Positions 8,809 to 17,812 of a stretch of DNA of 64,000 nucleotides are shown piece by piece. The stretch's first letter is position 1; each line of letters begins with the position of its first letter. A model generated the notes under the pieces. The model saw only the letters and a list, made by a program, of their open reading frames with translations, was not told the DNA's origin and made no database searches. This DNA is from Mycobacterium sp. NBC_00419. GTDB taxonomy: Bacteria > Actinomycetota > Actinomycetes > Mycobacteriales > Mycobacteriaceae. Both the position numbers and the translations under genes were made by a program. Location: positions 3,348,001 through 3,412,000 of the forward strand of contig NZ_CP107931.1 of NCBI RefSeq assembly GCF_036023875.1, written 5' to 3'.

Positions 8809-11027
8809 TTCTGAGGATCCACATCTTCTGTGACGGCGTTGAAGCGAGTCGTCAGTTGGTCGTCAACACCGTTTACAACTGATTCACCCAGGGTCGCGTT
8901 CATAGCCGCCTTTATGACGTCGTTGTATTTACTGCTCGGCAGGACCTGGTCTTCCCGCAGCGAGCTGTACTCCTCGAACGACAAGATGCGTCTCGGCGCG
9001 TCTGGATTGCCGGGGTCTGGTGCCGACAAGAACTCGTCCGGCAGCCCCCGGATGGGCACGCCGCTCTGTGCCAGGGCGTTGAGTACCTGCTGCTCGCCTT
9101 GGCCGATGTCGAGGTCGGGCACGGCGTGCGCATCCCATTTGGCGGCGGGTTGCTCACCAATCAGCGCTTGCGCGAATGCGTTGGATACCAGGTCGGTACC
9201 GGGCACACCCGCGGCGTCTAGCCCACCAAAGGCCAAGTCATAGGCGGATTTCTTGGCTGCGTAGGCAGCCGCCGTCTTGGCGTCGTCGTTGATGCCGGCC
9301 GCGTCTGTGGCATTGTGGATTCCGGAGTCGACCAGTCCCTGCAGGGTCATTGAATCGCGTAACCGGTGGTTATTGCTGGACATGTCGGCCCCGTTCTTGA
9401 AGTCATCTGCGTAATCCATCTGTGCATCGACTGCGGCGTGGCCGGTCTGACCATTGAAATAAGCGGAAGCCTCCTGGTCGGTGCTGAGTACCGAGAAGAT
9501 CCCTTTCGCAACAGGCATATTCCCACTCTGTGCATCACCGGCCGTATCCGGCACGGCAAACCCCGGGTGACGCCCCTCCGAGAGCTCTGCGATGTCTGGG
9601 ATGTAGGGGGCGAGGCCGTGCGAAAGGCCCTGCACCAGTTCGGGATTCATCTGTCCCAGTGTCTGGTTGCCGCCCATGTGCAGCAGCTCCTGCTCGTGAT
9701 GCCCGACGTAGGACCCGTAAGCCGAGGCGGTTTCAGCGGCCAGCTTGGCATCGGGACCGTTGACGGCATCGCCGGTCCAACTGAACATCGCCCCCGCGGC
9801 CTTCCCGCCGTCGCTCCAGTCGGTGGACGTCGCGCCCTTCATGAAGCGGTCGGCGTAGGCCGAATCCCGAACGACATCGTGAACCGCCAGATGATCCTGT
9901 CCGGCCGTTGCTAGCACATCGAGCGCAATCGGCCTGCCGTCGTTGATGATTCCTGACGAACCGCCACGGTCGGCGATGGTCGTCCCGGCGAACGTCGGGG
10001 AATCCATCATTTCGGTGGCTTTGTTGAGCATGGTGCGGTCCAGCGCAGTGCCCTGTCGCAGTAGGGGATTGCCGTCCTTGACGATGTTGGTCAGCTTGCC
10101 CATCTCATTGAGGTTGGACATTCCTTTGGACGACAGCACTGATTGCACTTTAGCGGGAAGTTGCCCGAATCCGCCCGCGCCCATGGTCTTGGGGTCGTCC
10201 AGCGCGCCGGGCGTCAGTTCGGTCTTGGGGAAGTGAATGTTCGGATCGCTCATCAACTGCCACGAATCGCCGATGATGCCCCTGCTGTCGCCGAGGCCCT
10301 GTTCGGCGGTGTTGAGGGCGTCGATGGACATTCCGTGTTGCTGGGCCTGCAGTTGGCTCAGCACCGATGCCTGCATGGGGGTGAGTGGGGCTTTCCCCGC
10401 ACGCTGGTCAGCAGTGATCGAATCGAGCACCGACTTCACTTGGGCCGCGGCGTCCCGGTTGCCGGCCAGCGCCTGCTCCACCGTCTGCTGGGCGTCTTGC
10501 GGCGAATCGATGTGATCGGTGCCCAGCGCGTCGGCCATGTCGCTGATCGCGCCGTTCACCGCTGCGCTCAGGTGCTGATCGGTGGAGTCCGCCCGGCGTA
10601 GCAAGTCGACGATGGCGTCGTGAACGATCTGGACGTGGTGCTCGATCTCGGCTCGCGCTTGAGGGTCGGCCGGTGTCGGGTAGTGCAGTGCCCCGTCCGC
10701 GACGTCGATGGTGATGCTCCAGCGGTCGGCCATGTGCTGGATCCGTGACCACTCGGCTTTGATCGACTCGACTTCGGAGGCTGCGGACCTGACGGCGTTC
10801 GCGGCCTGATCGCACTCGTCGGCATGCTTCTCGAGTTCGCTGCTGATGGTCCTGGCCTTGGCCATCGCCGACTCGTAGGTTTCGCCTTCCCAGACCAAGC
10901 GGTTCATGATCGCGCCGAGGTCATGGGCGGCGGCACGCGTGTCGTGAGCGCGCTCGGTGGCTGCATCGGCAACCGAGCGAACAGCTCCGGCGTCCCACCG
11001 TTCCAGGTCAGCGAGGGTGATGCCCAC
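8805..11027 (-). CDS. Large secreted-type mycobacterial protein with WXG100-like N-terminus (TPR-repeat-region annotation family)
   Basis: 740 residues from GTG at 11027; a TTG three codons upstream (11036) is an alternative. The first ~110 residues start ITLADLERWDAGAVRSV and read as a helical WXG100-like pair with WEGETYESAMAKA in the turn. This pattern is known from a family of large mycobacterial proteins related to Rv2082/Rv3899c. The middle and C-terminal parts are helical with a DUF-like region often annotated as TPR repeat region (LSTDQEASAYFNGQTG is characteristic). No signal peptide. It is translationally coupled to the lipoprotein downstream. Function unknown; it may be an ESX substrate or effector. 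Annotation of the C-terminal half is from memory only. Confidence 0.65.
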   Translation of the reverse strand: MGITLADLERWDAGAVRSVADAATERAHDTRAAAHDLGAIMNRLVWEGETYESAMAKARTISSELEKHADECDQAANAVRSAASEVESIKAEWSRIQHMADRWSITIDVADGALHYPTPADPQARAEIEHHVQIVHDAIVDLLRRADSTDQHLSAAVNGAISDMADALGTDHIDSPQDAQQTVEQALAGNRDAAAQVKSVLDSITADQRAGKAPLTPMQASVLSQLQAQQHGMSIDALNTAEQGLGDSRGIIGDSWQLMSDPNIHFPKTELTPGALDDPKTMGAGGFGQLPAKVQSVLSSKGMSNLNEMGKLTNIVKDGNPLLRQGTALDRTMLNKATEMMDSPTFAGTTIADRGGSSGIINDGRPIALDVLATAGQDHLAVHDVVRDSAYADRFMKGATSTDWSDGGKAAGAMFSWTGDAVNGPDAKLAAETASAYGSYVGHHEQELLHMGGNQTLGQMNPELVQGLSHGLAPYIPDIAELSEGRHPGFAVPDTAGDAQSGNMPVAKGIFSVLSTDQEASAYFNGQTGHAAVDAQMDYADDFKNGADMSSNNHRLRDSMTLQGLVDSGIHNATDAAGINDDAKTAAAYAAKKSAYDLAFGGLDAAGVPGTDLVSNAFAQALIGEQPAAKWDAHAVPDLDIGQGEQQVLNALAQSGVPIRGLPDEFLSAPDPGNPDAPRRILSFEEYSSLREDQVLPSSKYNDVIKAAMNATLGESVVNGVDDQLTTRFNAVTEDVDPQK

Positions 11028-11082
11028 AATGAGCAAACTCTACCCAAATCTGATGGCGGTTCCAGTCACCTGGAAGGCGCCG

Positions 11083-11108
11083 GGAACAAATCCGGGATAC
11101 CTGCCGTT
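11083..11108 (+). promoter_or_regulatory. Candidate sigma-H-type promoter of the dnaK operon
   Basis: GGAACA at 11083-11088 and GTT at 11106-11108 are separated by 17 bases. This agrees with the sigma-H/E-type consensus (GGAAYA, 16-18 bases, GTT). In M. tuberculosis dnaK is known to be transcribed partly by sigma-H. The predicted transcript would start just before the first HAIR operator. Based on motif match only. Confidence 0.5.
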
Positions 11109-11121
11109 GACCACTTCGACA

Positions 11122-11142
11122 CTTGAGTGAATCAGGCTCAAG
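11122..11142 (+). promoter_or_regulatory. HAIR operator 1 (HspR binding site) upstream of dnaK
   Basis: CTTGAGT, seven bases, GCTCAAG: six of seven bases of the right half match the ACTCAAG consensus of the HspR-associated inverted repeat. It lies about 15 bases after the candidate sigma-H promoter and 88 bases before the dnaK start, a position suited to repression by the HspR encoded as the fourth gene of this operon. Confidence 0.85.
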
Positions 11143-11176
11143 TCTGAGTTGACAGAAGACCGTCGACAGGAGCAGG

Positions 11177-11203
11177 CTTGAGTCTGGTCCGCTCAGACTC
11201 AAG
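11177..11203 (+). promoter_or_regulatory. HAIR-like operator 2 upstream of dnaK, with extended arms
   Basis: CTTGAGTCTG and CAGACTCAAG form perfect 10-base arms separated by 7 bases (GTCCGCT). It contains both HAIR half-sites, but measured between the 7-base half-sites the spacing is 13 rather than the consensus 7. It could be an HspR site, or an RNA hairpin in the 5' leader, because it lies downstream of the predicted start of transcription. Confidence 0.7.
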
Positions 11204-11229
11204 ACGTAACTATTCAGGAGGAACACAAC

Positions 11230-13083
11230 ATGGCTCGTGCGGTCGGTATCGACCTCGGGACCACCAACTCGTGCGTCGCGGTCCTCGAAGGTGGCGATCC
11301 CGTCGTGGTCGCCAACTCCGAAGGGTCCCGCACCACGCCGTCGGTGGTCGCCTTTGCGCGCAACGGCGAAGTGCTGGTCGGCCAGCCCGCCAAGAACCAG
11401 GCAGTGACCAACGTCGACCGGACCATCCGTTCGGTCAAACGGCACGTGGGCACCGACTGGTCCGTCGAGATCGACGGCAAGGACTACACCTCGCAGGAGA
11501 TCAGCGCCCGCGTGCTGATGAAGCTCAAGCGCGACGCTGAAAGCTACCTCGGCGAGGACATCACCGACGCGGTCATCACCGTGCCCGCGTACTTCAATGA
11601 CGCCCAGCGTCAGGCCACCAAGGAGGCCGGCCAGATCGCCGGACTCAACGTCCTGCGCATCGTCAACGAACCCACCGCCGCGGCCCTGGCCTACGGCCTG
11701 GACAAGGGCAACAAGGAACAGACCATCCTGGTCTTCGACCTCGGCGGCGGTACTTTCGACGTCTCGCTGCTGGAAATCGGCGACGGTGTCGTCGAGGTCC
11801 GCGCGACCTCGGGCGACAACCACCTCGGTGGCGACGACTGGGACGACCGGATCGTCGAATGGCTCGTCGACAAGTTCAAGGCTTCGGCCGGCATCGACCT
11901 GACCAAGGACAAGATGGCCATGCAGCGGCTTCGTGAAGCCGCCGAGAAGGCCAAGATCGAACTCAGCTCCAGCCAGAGCACCTCGATCAACCTGCCCTAC
12001 ATCACCGTCGATGCGGACAAGAACCCGCTGTTCCTCGACGAACAGCTGACCCGCTCGGAATTCCAGAAGATCACCCAGGATCTGCTCGACCGCACGCGTC
12101 AGCCGTTCCAGCAGGTCATCAAGGACGCCGGCATCTCGGTGGCCGACATCGACCACGTGGTGCTCGTGGGTGGTTCCACCCGCATGCCCGCGGTGACCGA
12201 CCTGGTCAAGGAACTCACCGGCGGCAAGGAGCCCAACAAAGGCGTCAACCCCGACGAGGTCGTCGCCGTCGGCGCCGCCTTGCAGGCCGGCGTGCTCAAG
12301 GGCGAGGTCAAGGACGTGCTTCTGCTTGACGTCACGCCGCTGAGCCTCGGTATCGAGACCAAGGGCGGGGTGATGACCAAGCTGATCGAGCGCAACACCA
12401 CCATCCCGACCAAGCGGTCGGAGACCTTCACTACCGCCGACGACAACCAGCCGTCGGTGCAGATCCAGGTCTATCAGGGTGAGCGCGAAATCGCCTCGCA
12501 CAACAAGCTGCTCGGCAGCTTCGAGTTGACCGGTATCCCGCCGGCTCCGCGCGGCGTGCCCCAGATCGAGGTCATCTTCGACATCGACGCCAACGGCATC
12601 GTGCACGTCACGGCCAAGGACAAGGGCACCGGCAAGGAGAACACGATCAAGATCCAGGAAGGCTCCGGCCTGTCCAAGGAAGAGATCGACCGGATGATCA
12701 AGGACGCCGAGGCGCACGCCGACGAGGACCGCAAGCGTCGCGAAGAGGCTGACGTGCGCAACCAGGCCGAGTCGCTGGTCTACCAGACGGAGAAGTTCGT
12801 CAAGGAGCAGCGTGAAGCCGAAGGCGGATCCAAGGTTCCCGAGGACACGCTGACGAAGGTCGATGGCGCGATCGCCGAGGCCAAGACCGCACTCGAGGGC
12901 ACCGACATCGGCGCCATCAAGTCGGCGATGGAGAAGCTGGGCGTCGAGAGCCAGGCCCTGGGCCAGGCCATCTACGAGGCCACCCAGGCCGAGCAGGCCG
13001 CCGGTGGTGACTCGTCCAGCAGCTCGTCGTCCGACGACGTGGTGGACGCCGAGGTCGTTGAAGACGATCAGGAGACCAAGTGA
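11230..13083 (+). CDS. dnaK: Chaperone DnaK (Hsp70)
   Basis: 617 residues, ATG at 11230 with AGGAGGA 8 bases upstream. ATP-binding half begins with [17 protein letters not shown], contains [11 protein letters not shown] and [12 protein letters not shown]. The substrate-binding half follows from about residue 360, and the tail is acidic and Ser-rich, ending near [10 protein letters not shown]. It folds proteins and supports HspR function: HspR needs DnaK for tight DNA binding in actinobacteria. First gene of dnaK-grpE-dnaJ-hspR. GTGA overlap with grpE shows coupling. Regulation by HspR through two upstream inverted repeats is likely. Confidence 0.98.
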   Translation: MARAVGIDLGTTNSCVAVLEGGDPVVVANSEGSRTTPSVVAFARNGEVLVGQPAKNQAVTNVDRTIRSVKRHVGTDWSVEIDGKDYTSQEISARVLMKLKRDAESYLGEDITDAVITVPAYFNDAQRQATKEAGQIAGLNVLRIVNEPTAAALAYGLDKGNKEQTILVFDLGGGTFDVSLLEIGDGVVEVRATSGDNHLGGDDWDDRIVEWLVDKFKASAGIDLTKDKMAMQRLREAAEKAKIELSSSQSTSINLPYITVDADKNPLFLDEQLTRSEFQKITQDLLDRTRQPFQQVIKDAGISVADIDHVVLVGGSTRMPAVTDLVKELTGGKEPNKGVNPDEVVAVGAALQAGVLKGEVKDVLLLDVTPLSLGIETKGGVMTKLIERNTTIPTKRSETFTTADDNQPSVQIQVYQGEREIASHNKLLGSFELTGIPPAPRGVPQIEVIFDIDANGIVHVTAKDKGTGKENTIKIQEGSGLSKEEIDRMIKDAEAHADEDRKRREEADVRNQAESLVYQTEKFVKEQREAEGGSKVPEDTLTKVDGAIAEAKTALEGTDIGAIKSAMEKLGVESQALGQAIYEATQAEQAAGGDSSSSSSSDDVVDAEVVEDDQETK

Positions 13084-13745
13084 GCGAAGGGCATGCAGAC
13101 GAACCGGTGACCTTCACCGACAAGCGTCGCATCGACCCGCTGACTGGCGAAGTTCGCGAGTCCTCCGCCCCGGCCCCGAGTGGGCCGGGGACGGGGGACG
13201 CCGGTGGGCAGGAGCGAAGCGACTCGGGATTCAGGTCCGGGCCGGCGGGTGGCGAGTTGGCCGACAAGGTCGCCGAACTCACGTCGGACCTGCAGCGTGT
13301 GCAGGCCGACTTTGCCAACTACCGCAAGCGTGCGCTGCGCGACCAGCAGGTAGCCGGCGAGCGGGCCAAGGCCGTCGTGGTGAGCCAGTTGCTCACCGTG
13401 CTCGACGATCTCGACCGCGCCCGCAGTCACGGTGACCTGGATGCCGGCCCGCTGAAGTCGGTTGCCGACAAGCTGGTGTCCGCCCTCACCGGGCTGGGCC
13501 TGACCGCCTTCGGCGCCGAGGGCGACGAGTTTGATCCGTCGCTGCACGAGGCCGTGCAGCATGAGGGTGAAGGCTCCAAGCCGGTGATCGGCACCGTGAT
13601 GCGGCAGGGCTACACCCTTGGCGATCAGGTGTTGCGACATGCCCTCGTCGGCGTTGTCGACACGGTCGACGGTGACGTTGATGGGGCCGACACGCGGCAG
13701 AACGCAGGAGACTCCGGCGCTCAGAACGCAGAATCAGATCAGTAG
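13080..13745 (+). CDS. grpE: Nucleotide exchange factor GrpE
   Basis: 221 residues, GTG at 13080 overlapping the dnaK stop. The long helix begins near residue 60 ([24 protein letters not shown]) and the beta domain holds the conserved [11 protein letters not shown] and [22 protein letters not shown]. It releases ADP from DnaK. An unusual N-terminal stretch of about 45 residues, rich in Gly, Ser and Pro and containing GGQERSD, is encoded partly by a repeat also present in the E1-beta gene (see repeat at 13201). The C-terminus is low-complexity and acidic. Confidence 0.97.
   Translation: MSEGHADEPVTFTDKRRIDPLTGEVRESSAPAPSGPGTGDAGGQERSDSGFRSGPAGGELADKVAELTSDLQRVQADFANYRKRALRDQQVAGERAKAVVVSQLLTVLDDLDRARSHGDLDAGPLKSVADKLVSALTGLGLTAFGAEGDEFDPSLHEAVQHEGEGSKPVIGTVMRQGYTLGDQVLRHALVGVVDTVDGDVDGADTRQNAGDSGAQNAESDQ
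13201..13231 (+). repeat. Coding-region repeat, copy 1 (inside grpE)
   Basis: The bases CCGGTGGGCAGGAGCG, then A, then AGCGACTCGGGATT read in the grpE frame as [10 protein letters not shown] second copy on the minus strand at 17821-17851 (inside the E1-beta gene) has CCGGCGGGCAGGAGCG, C, AGCGACCGGGGAATG and is preceded by a similar GGGGATG-rich stretch. Over 30 bases only about four or five differ, though the host proteins are unrelated. This looks like an interspersed repeat tolerated in low-complexity coding sequence. Confidence 0.6.
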
Positions 13746-13776
13746 GAACGACAACACGGTGAGGAGGTGACGCGGC

Positions 13777-14964
13777 ATGGTTCAACGCGAATGGGTTGAA
13801 AAGGATTTTTACAAGGTGCTCGGCGTCTCCTCCGACGCCGACGAGGCGGAGATCAAGCGGGTATCCCGAAAGCTGCTCGCCGATAATCATCCCGACCGCA
13901 ATCCGGGCGATTCCGCCGCCGACGAACGCTACAAGGAGGTCGGCGAGGCCCGCGATGTGCTGACCGACCCGGCCAAACGCAAGGAGTACGACGAGACCCG
14001 TCGTCTGTTCGCCGGTGGCGGCGGATTCGGTCGCCGGTTCAGCAATGGCGGTGGTGCCCCTCCGGGCGGCGGCTTCGGCGGCGACGGTGGGGATTTCAAC
14101 CTCAACGACCTGTTCGGCCAGGCCGGCCAGGACGGCGGGGCCAACATCGGCGACCTGTTCGGCGGGTTGTTCGGCCGGGGCGCCCAGCAACGGCCGAGCC
14201 GACCGCGTCGCGGCAAGGATCTCGAGACCGAAACCGATCTCGATTTTCTGGAGGCGACCAAGGGTGTCGCCATGCCGCTGCGGCTGACCAGTCCGGCGCC
14301 GTGCACCAATTGTCATGGCAGCGGCGCGCGTCCGGGTACCAGCCCGAAGGTCTGCGCCACGTGTAATGGCTCCGGGATGATCAACCGCAATCAGGGCGCG
14401 TTCGGGTTCTCCGAACCGTGCACCGATTGCCGGGGCAGTGGCTCGATCATCGAGCACCCCTGCGACGAGTGCCGCGGCACCGGCGTCGCGACCCGGACCC
14501 GCACCATCAACGTGCGGATCCCTCCCGGCGTCGAGGACGGTCAGCGTATCCGCTTGGCCGGCCAGGGCGAGGCCGGGCTGCGCGGCGCGCCGTCCGGTGA
14601 CCTGTACGTCACCGTGCACGTGCGCCCGGACAAGGTCTTCGGCCGCGATGGCGACGACCTGACCGTGACGGTTCCGGTGAGTTTCACCGAACTGGCTTTG
14701 GGAACAACACTTTCCGTGCCGACTCTGGAAGGCAAGGTCGGTGTTCGGGTGCCCAAGGGGACGGCCGACGGACGCATCCTGCGGGTGCGCGGGCGAGGTG
14801 TCCCCAAGCGCAGCGGTGGGCATGGCGACCTGCTGGTCACCGTCAAGGTGGCGGTTCCGCCCAGCCTTGAGGGCACCGCACTCGAAGCGCTCGAGGCATA
14901 CGCCGCAGCCGAGAAGGCCAGCGGTTTCGACCCGAGAGCCGGGTGGGCAGGTAATCGGGCATGA
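13777..14964 (+). CDS. dnaJ: Co-chaperone DnaJ
   Basis: 395 residues, ATG at 13777. J domain near residues 9-75 with the HPD tripeptide in [13 protein letters not shown]; a Gly/Phe-rich stretch to about residue 140; and four CXXCXGXG zinc modules ([32 protein letters not shown]). The substrate-binding C-terminal beta domains follow, with [12 protein letters not shown]. It stimulates DnaK ATPase and binds unfolded substrates. A 31-base gap separates it from grpE; its stop overlaps the hspR ATG. It corresponds to the operon-linked dnaJ1-type copy. Confidence 0.97.
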   Translation: MVQREWVEKDFYKVLGVSSDADEAEIKRVSRKLLADNHPDRNPGDSAADERYKEVGEARDVLTDPAKRKEYDETRRLFAGGGGFGRRFSNGGGAPPGGGFGGDGGDFNLNDLFGQAGQDGGANIGDLFGGLFGRGAQQRPSRPRRGKDLETETDLDFLEATKGVAMPLRLTSPAPCTNCHGSGARPGTSPKVCATCNGSGMINRNQGAFGFSEPCTDCRGSGSIIEHPCDECRGTGVATRTRTINVRIPPGVEDGQRIRLAGQGEAGLRGAPSGDLYVTVHVRPDKVFGRDGDDLTVTVPVSFTELALGTTLSVPTLEGKVGVRVPKGTADGRILRVRGRGVPKRSGGHGDLLVTVKVAVPPSLEGTALEALEAYAAAEKASGFDPRAGWAGNRA

Positions 14965-15332
14965 GCGCATCAGAGGAGTCGCGCACATTCCTGATCTCGG
15001 TGGCCGCCGAGCTGGCCGGTATGCATGCGCAGACGCTGCGTACCTATGACCGGCTCGGGCTGGTCAGCCCACGGCGCAGTTCCGGTGGCGGGCGGCGTTA
15101 TTCCGAACGCGACGTGGAACTGTTGCGCGAGGTGCAGCGCTTGTCGCAGGACGAGGGTGTCAACCTCGCCGGTATCAAGCGGATCATCGAGCTGACCAAT
15201 CAGGTCGAGGCGCTGCAGTCCCGCATCCAGGAGATGGCCAGGGAGCTGGAGTTGCTGCGCGCCAACCAGCGCCGCGATCTGGCCGTGGTGCCCAAGAGCA
15301 CCGCGCTGGTGGTCTGGAAGCCCCGCCGCTGA
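14961..15332 (+). CDS. hspR: Heat-shock repressor HspR (MerR family)
   Basis: 123 residues, ATG at 14961 overlapping dnaJ. A MerR-type winged helix occupies residues 8-75: [30 protein letters not shown] and [21 protein letters not shown] coiled-coil segment and the conserved basic tail LVVWKPRR follow. It represses the dnaK operon and clpB by binding HAIR inverted repeats, with DnaK acting as co-repressor, so the operon feeds back on itself. The matching sites are at 11122, 11177 and 27157. Confidence 0.95.
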   Translation: MSASEESRTFLISVAAELAGMHAQTLRTYDRLGLVSPRRSSGGGRRYSERDVELLREVQRLSQDEGVNLAGIKRIIELTNQVEALQSRIQEMARELELLRANQRRDLAVVPKSTALVVWKPRR

Positions 15333-15352
15333 GGCTCGTGAACTCGCCGCGC

Positions 15353-15409
15353 CGAGATTGAACTCACGCAGGAGAACTGCGAGTGGCGAGCTGCGCAGGT
15401 TCAATCTCG
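15353..15409 (+). repeat. Inverted repeat between hspR and the epimerase-like gene
   Basis: The left arm (15353-15371) and right arm (15391-15409) match at 16 of 19 positions, beginning CGAGATTGAAC and ending GTTCAATCTCG, with a 19-base loop. It separates two convergent genes and could act as a bidirectional terminator, though no T-run follows. The arms look like a mycobacterial intergenic repeat, which is an inference from memory. Confidence 0.6.
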
Positions 15410-15417
15410 ACGAGAAG

Positions 15418-16320
15418 TCAGCCGACCCGGATGGTGAAGGTCGACGTCGCGGGCCGTCCCGGTACCGCGACGGGATAGCCACCGGCACGTAAAGCGTTGG
15501 TGGGTGCAGCCATCGGTTCGATCGCCACCAAGTCCTCACCACCCGGTGCGAAGATCTGGGCTGCGGGATAGCCGTGGTCGAAGACGATCTCGATGCGGCG
15601 GTCCCCGCCCGACAGAGCGAACACCGCCCCAGGCGTAACCCCGTCGAATCCGTCGTCGAAAGTCTTGTCGCCCAACGGCTCGGAGAATGCCGCCCAGTCC
15701 TCGACAACCCCCGACGGGATCCCCTGACCGTCCACCGGCAAGTGGCGCAGCGCCGGCGCCCGCAACGTCCACTGCGCGCGCGGAACACCGGGAATGGTCA
15801 GGTAGGGGTGAAATCCGAAACACAGCGGCACCGGCGCCGCGGTGGTCGGTGTGACGGTCGTCCGTACGGTCATAGCGCGGTTGTCGAGCGTGACGTCGAC
15901 GGTGAGGATGTGCGGAAACGGGAAGCTGGCGAGCAGCCGCGGCTGGCCCGCGAAGTCGAGGACGGCGGTCAGTCGGGTGTCGGACTGCTCGGTGACCAGC
16001 CAGCCCGGGTAGGCCGACAGCACACCGTGGATCGGCAGGCCGTGCTCGTCGGCACGTACGCCACCCACCCCGGGTGTCAACGTCACCGCGCCGCCGTCGA
16101 CGTTATAGGTGTTGGCACTCAACCGGTTTGCCCATGGGTAGAGGATGGGCACACCCATCGTCTTGCCGTTGTCCAGATAGGCCTGCAGGCCACGCCGCTG
16201 CCCGAGCAGCTCGACGCCGCCGTCGGACAGCGAGGTGCAGATCATTCCTGCCGACGGCACGAATGTGGCGGTGAGCGCAGAGGTGGGATCTGTGAGGACG
16301 ACGGACGGCAGCTGGGCCAT
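15418..16320 (-). CDS. Aldose 1-epimerase family protein
   Basis: 300 residues, ATG at 16320. The fold of galactose mutarotase-like proteins is supported by GVPILYPWANRLS at residues 56-68 (the NPYxNRI-type motif, position of the substrate-binding Asn/Arg), GLPIHGVLS with the catalytic-type His, GFHPYLTIPG with a second His, and a terminal EPMAAPTNALRAGG containing the Glu. It would interconvert alpha and beta anomers of a hexose or a related sugar. It follows the acyl carrier protein gene by 9 bp on the same strand and may be transcribed with that operon. Confidence 0.85.
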   Translation of the reverse strand: MAQLPSVVLTDPTSALTATFVPSAGMICTSLSDGGVELLGQRRGLQAYLDNGKTMGVPILYPWANRLSANTYNVDGGAVTLTPGVGGVRADEHGLPIHGVLSAYPGWLVTEQSDTRLTAVLDFAGQPRLLASFPFPHILTVDVTLDNRAMTVRTTVTPTTAAPVPLCFGFHPYLTIPGVPRAQWTLRAPALRHLPVDGQGIPSGVVEDWAAFSEPLGDKTFDDGFDGVTPGAVFALSGGDRRIEIVFDHGYPAAQIFAPGGEDLVAIEPMAAPTNALRAGGYPVAVPGRPATSTFTIRVG

Positions 16321-16329
16321 CGTCGAATT

Positions 16330-16572
16330 CTATCGGTGTGCGCCGATATAGCTCGTCAGGTCCTCGATGGTGCGCAGCGACTTGTACTCGGACTCGGGGA
16401 TGTCGACCTCGAACCGCTGGTGCAATCGCACCAGGAAGTTCAGCCAGTCCATCGAATCGAGGTCCACCTGGTCGCGCAGCAGCTCACTGTCGCTCAGGTC
16501 GCCTTCCTCGACTTCGGGGGCGATGGCGATCAGTTCGGCCACCACCTGGTCACGTATGTCGGCTGTACTCAT
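16330..16572 (-). CDS. Acyl carrier protein (phosphopantetheine-binding)
   Basis: 80 residues, ATG at 16572 with AAGGAGA 4 bases upstream. Four-helix pattern of an ACP: DLDSMDW around Ser40, the site where phosphopantetheine is attached, flanked by the usual acidic helix. It is not the main fatty-acid AcpM-type protein, as it lacks the usual longer tail. It stands 19 bp after the E2 gene of the 2-oxoacid dehydrogenase operon, so it may carry the acyl group made by that complex or by the ligase encoded upstream. Confidence 0.85.
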   Translation of the reverse strand: MSTADIRDQVVAELIAIAPEVEEGDLSDSELLRDQVDLDSMDWLNFLVRLHQRFEVDIPESEYKSLRTIEDLTSYIGAHR

Positions 16573-16591
16573 CGTGTCTCCTTACGGGCCA

Positions 16592-17812
16592 TCACAGTTC
16601 GTCGGGATGCTGCAGCAGCCGGTTGATCTCGGCCAGGAACAGCGCGCCCCGCGCTCCGTCGCTGGCGCGGTGGTCGGCGGCCAGGCTGGCCTGCACCGTC
16701 GTGGCCACCCTGATGCCGCCGTCGACCACCACCACCCGCTGGGCGGGTTTGCCGAACCCGACGATCGCCACCTGCGGTGGATAGATGACCCCGAACACGG
16801 AGTCGACGCCCTTGTCGCCGAGGTTGGTCACGGTGAGGGTGGGGTCCGACATTTCCGAGCTGCGCAGCGAGCCGGCCCTGGCTCGGGCCACCAGGTCGGT
16901 GAGATCGCGCATCAGCTCGTCGAGCTTCTTCTCGTTGACATCGTGGATCGCCGGAGCCACCAGGCCGCCGCCGCGCAGCGAGATCGCCACTCCCACATGG
17001 ACTTGCGTGGAGGCTTCGAAGACGTCGTCACGCCAGAACCCGTTGAACTCACCGAACCGCTGCGCGGCCAGAGCAACTGCCTTGAGTTGCAGCACCGCCG
17101 CCAGTATCCGCTCGGTGATCGGAACCCCGGCATTCTGCTCGGTGAGCCACGTCAGTGCGGTGTCGAGAATAATCTCGTCGGACAGGTAGTAGTGCGGGAT
17201 CTCCCGCTTCGAGCGGCTCATCGCCGCAGCGATCGACGCGCGCATGGCCGCTCCGCGTTCGCGGGCCTTCTGTGCGGGGGTCTTCGGCTCGGCGGCGACG
17301 GCCGGCGTGGGTGCCGGCGCGGGTGTGGGTTTCTCGTGATGTGTGATGGCGGCGGCATGTTCGACGTCGTGCAGGGTGATCGCGCCCTGCGGCCCGGTAC
17401 CTGCCACGGTCTTCAGGTCCACGCCCAGCGAGGCGGCGGTGCGCCGGGCGACGGGTGACACCCACAGCCGATGGCCAACCGGTGACGGTGCGGCGACCGG
17501 ATGTGGGGATGGCTCGGCCGCAGGTGCTTCCACGGCGCTGGCGGTGGGTGCGGCGGCGCGCGGCTGCACCGTCTCCCCGGCCTCCACGATGGTGGCCAAC
17601 GGTGTACCGACCGCCACGGTCTGGCCCACCGGAACGAGCAGTTCCCCGATGATGCCGTCGTGCCAGCATTCGATTTCGACTGCCGCCTTGGTGGTTTCGA
17701 CGACAGCGACGATCTGGCCGCGGCTCACGGTGTCACCGGGCTTCACCAGCCACTCGTTGAGCGTGCCCTCGTCCATATCGGCGCCCAGCGCCGGCATCGT
17801 GAACTCGATCAC
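16592..17812 (-). CDS. 2-oxoacid dehydrogenase E2 component (dihydrolipoyl acyltransferase)
   Basis: 406 residues, GTG at 17812, overlapping the E1-beta stop by GTGA. One N-terminal lipoyl domain (residues 1-80) with the lipoylated Lys42 in [11 protein letters not shown] Pro/Ala-rich hinge follows, then a peripheral subunit-binding domain at about 117-155 ([15 protein letters not shown] ... GTGPQGAIT), a second Ala/Pro hinge and the catalytic domain. The last has the active His in [15 protein letters not shown]. Acyl specificity cannot be read: acetyl, branched or acetoin-type are possible. No E3 (dihydrolipoyl dehydrogenase) gene is present in the cluster. Confidence 0.9.
   Translation of the reverse strand: MIEFTMPALGADMDEGTLNEWLVKPGDTVSRGQIVAVVETTKAAVEIECWHDGIIGELLVPVGQTVAVGTPLATIVEAGETVQPRAAAPTASAVEAPAAEPSPHPVAAPSPVGHRLWVSPVARRTAASLGVDLKTVAGTGPQGAITLHDVEHAAAITHHEKPTPAPAPTPAVAAEPKTPAQKARERGAAMRASIAAAMSRSKREIPHYYLSDEIILDTALTWLTEQNAGVPITERILAAVLQLKAVALAAQRFGEFNGFWRDDVFEASTQVHVGVAISLRGGGLVAPAIHDVNEKKLDELMRDLTDLVARARAGSLRSSEMSDPTLTVTNLGDKGVDSVFGVIYPPQVAIVGFGKPAQRVVVVDGGIRVATTVQASLAADHRASDGARGALFLAEINRLLQHPDEL

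Noticed and set aside
11149-11154. TTGACA as a -35 box of dnaK
   Set aside because: No matching TAnnnT -10 at proper spacing; the sigma-H-like pair upstream explains the region better.
11008-12717. 569-codon minus-strand open frame antisense to dnaK
   Set aside because: It is the mirror of a highly biased, conserved coding sequence; composition gives long antisense frames in GC-rich genes. The protein has no domain.
13486-14988. 500-codon minus-strand open frame antisense to dnaJ and grpE
   Set aside because: Mirror of dnaJ with Arg/Gly/Ala-rich translation and no motif.
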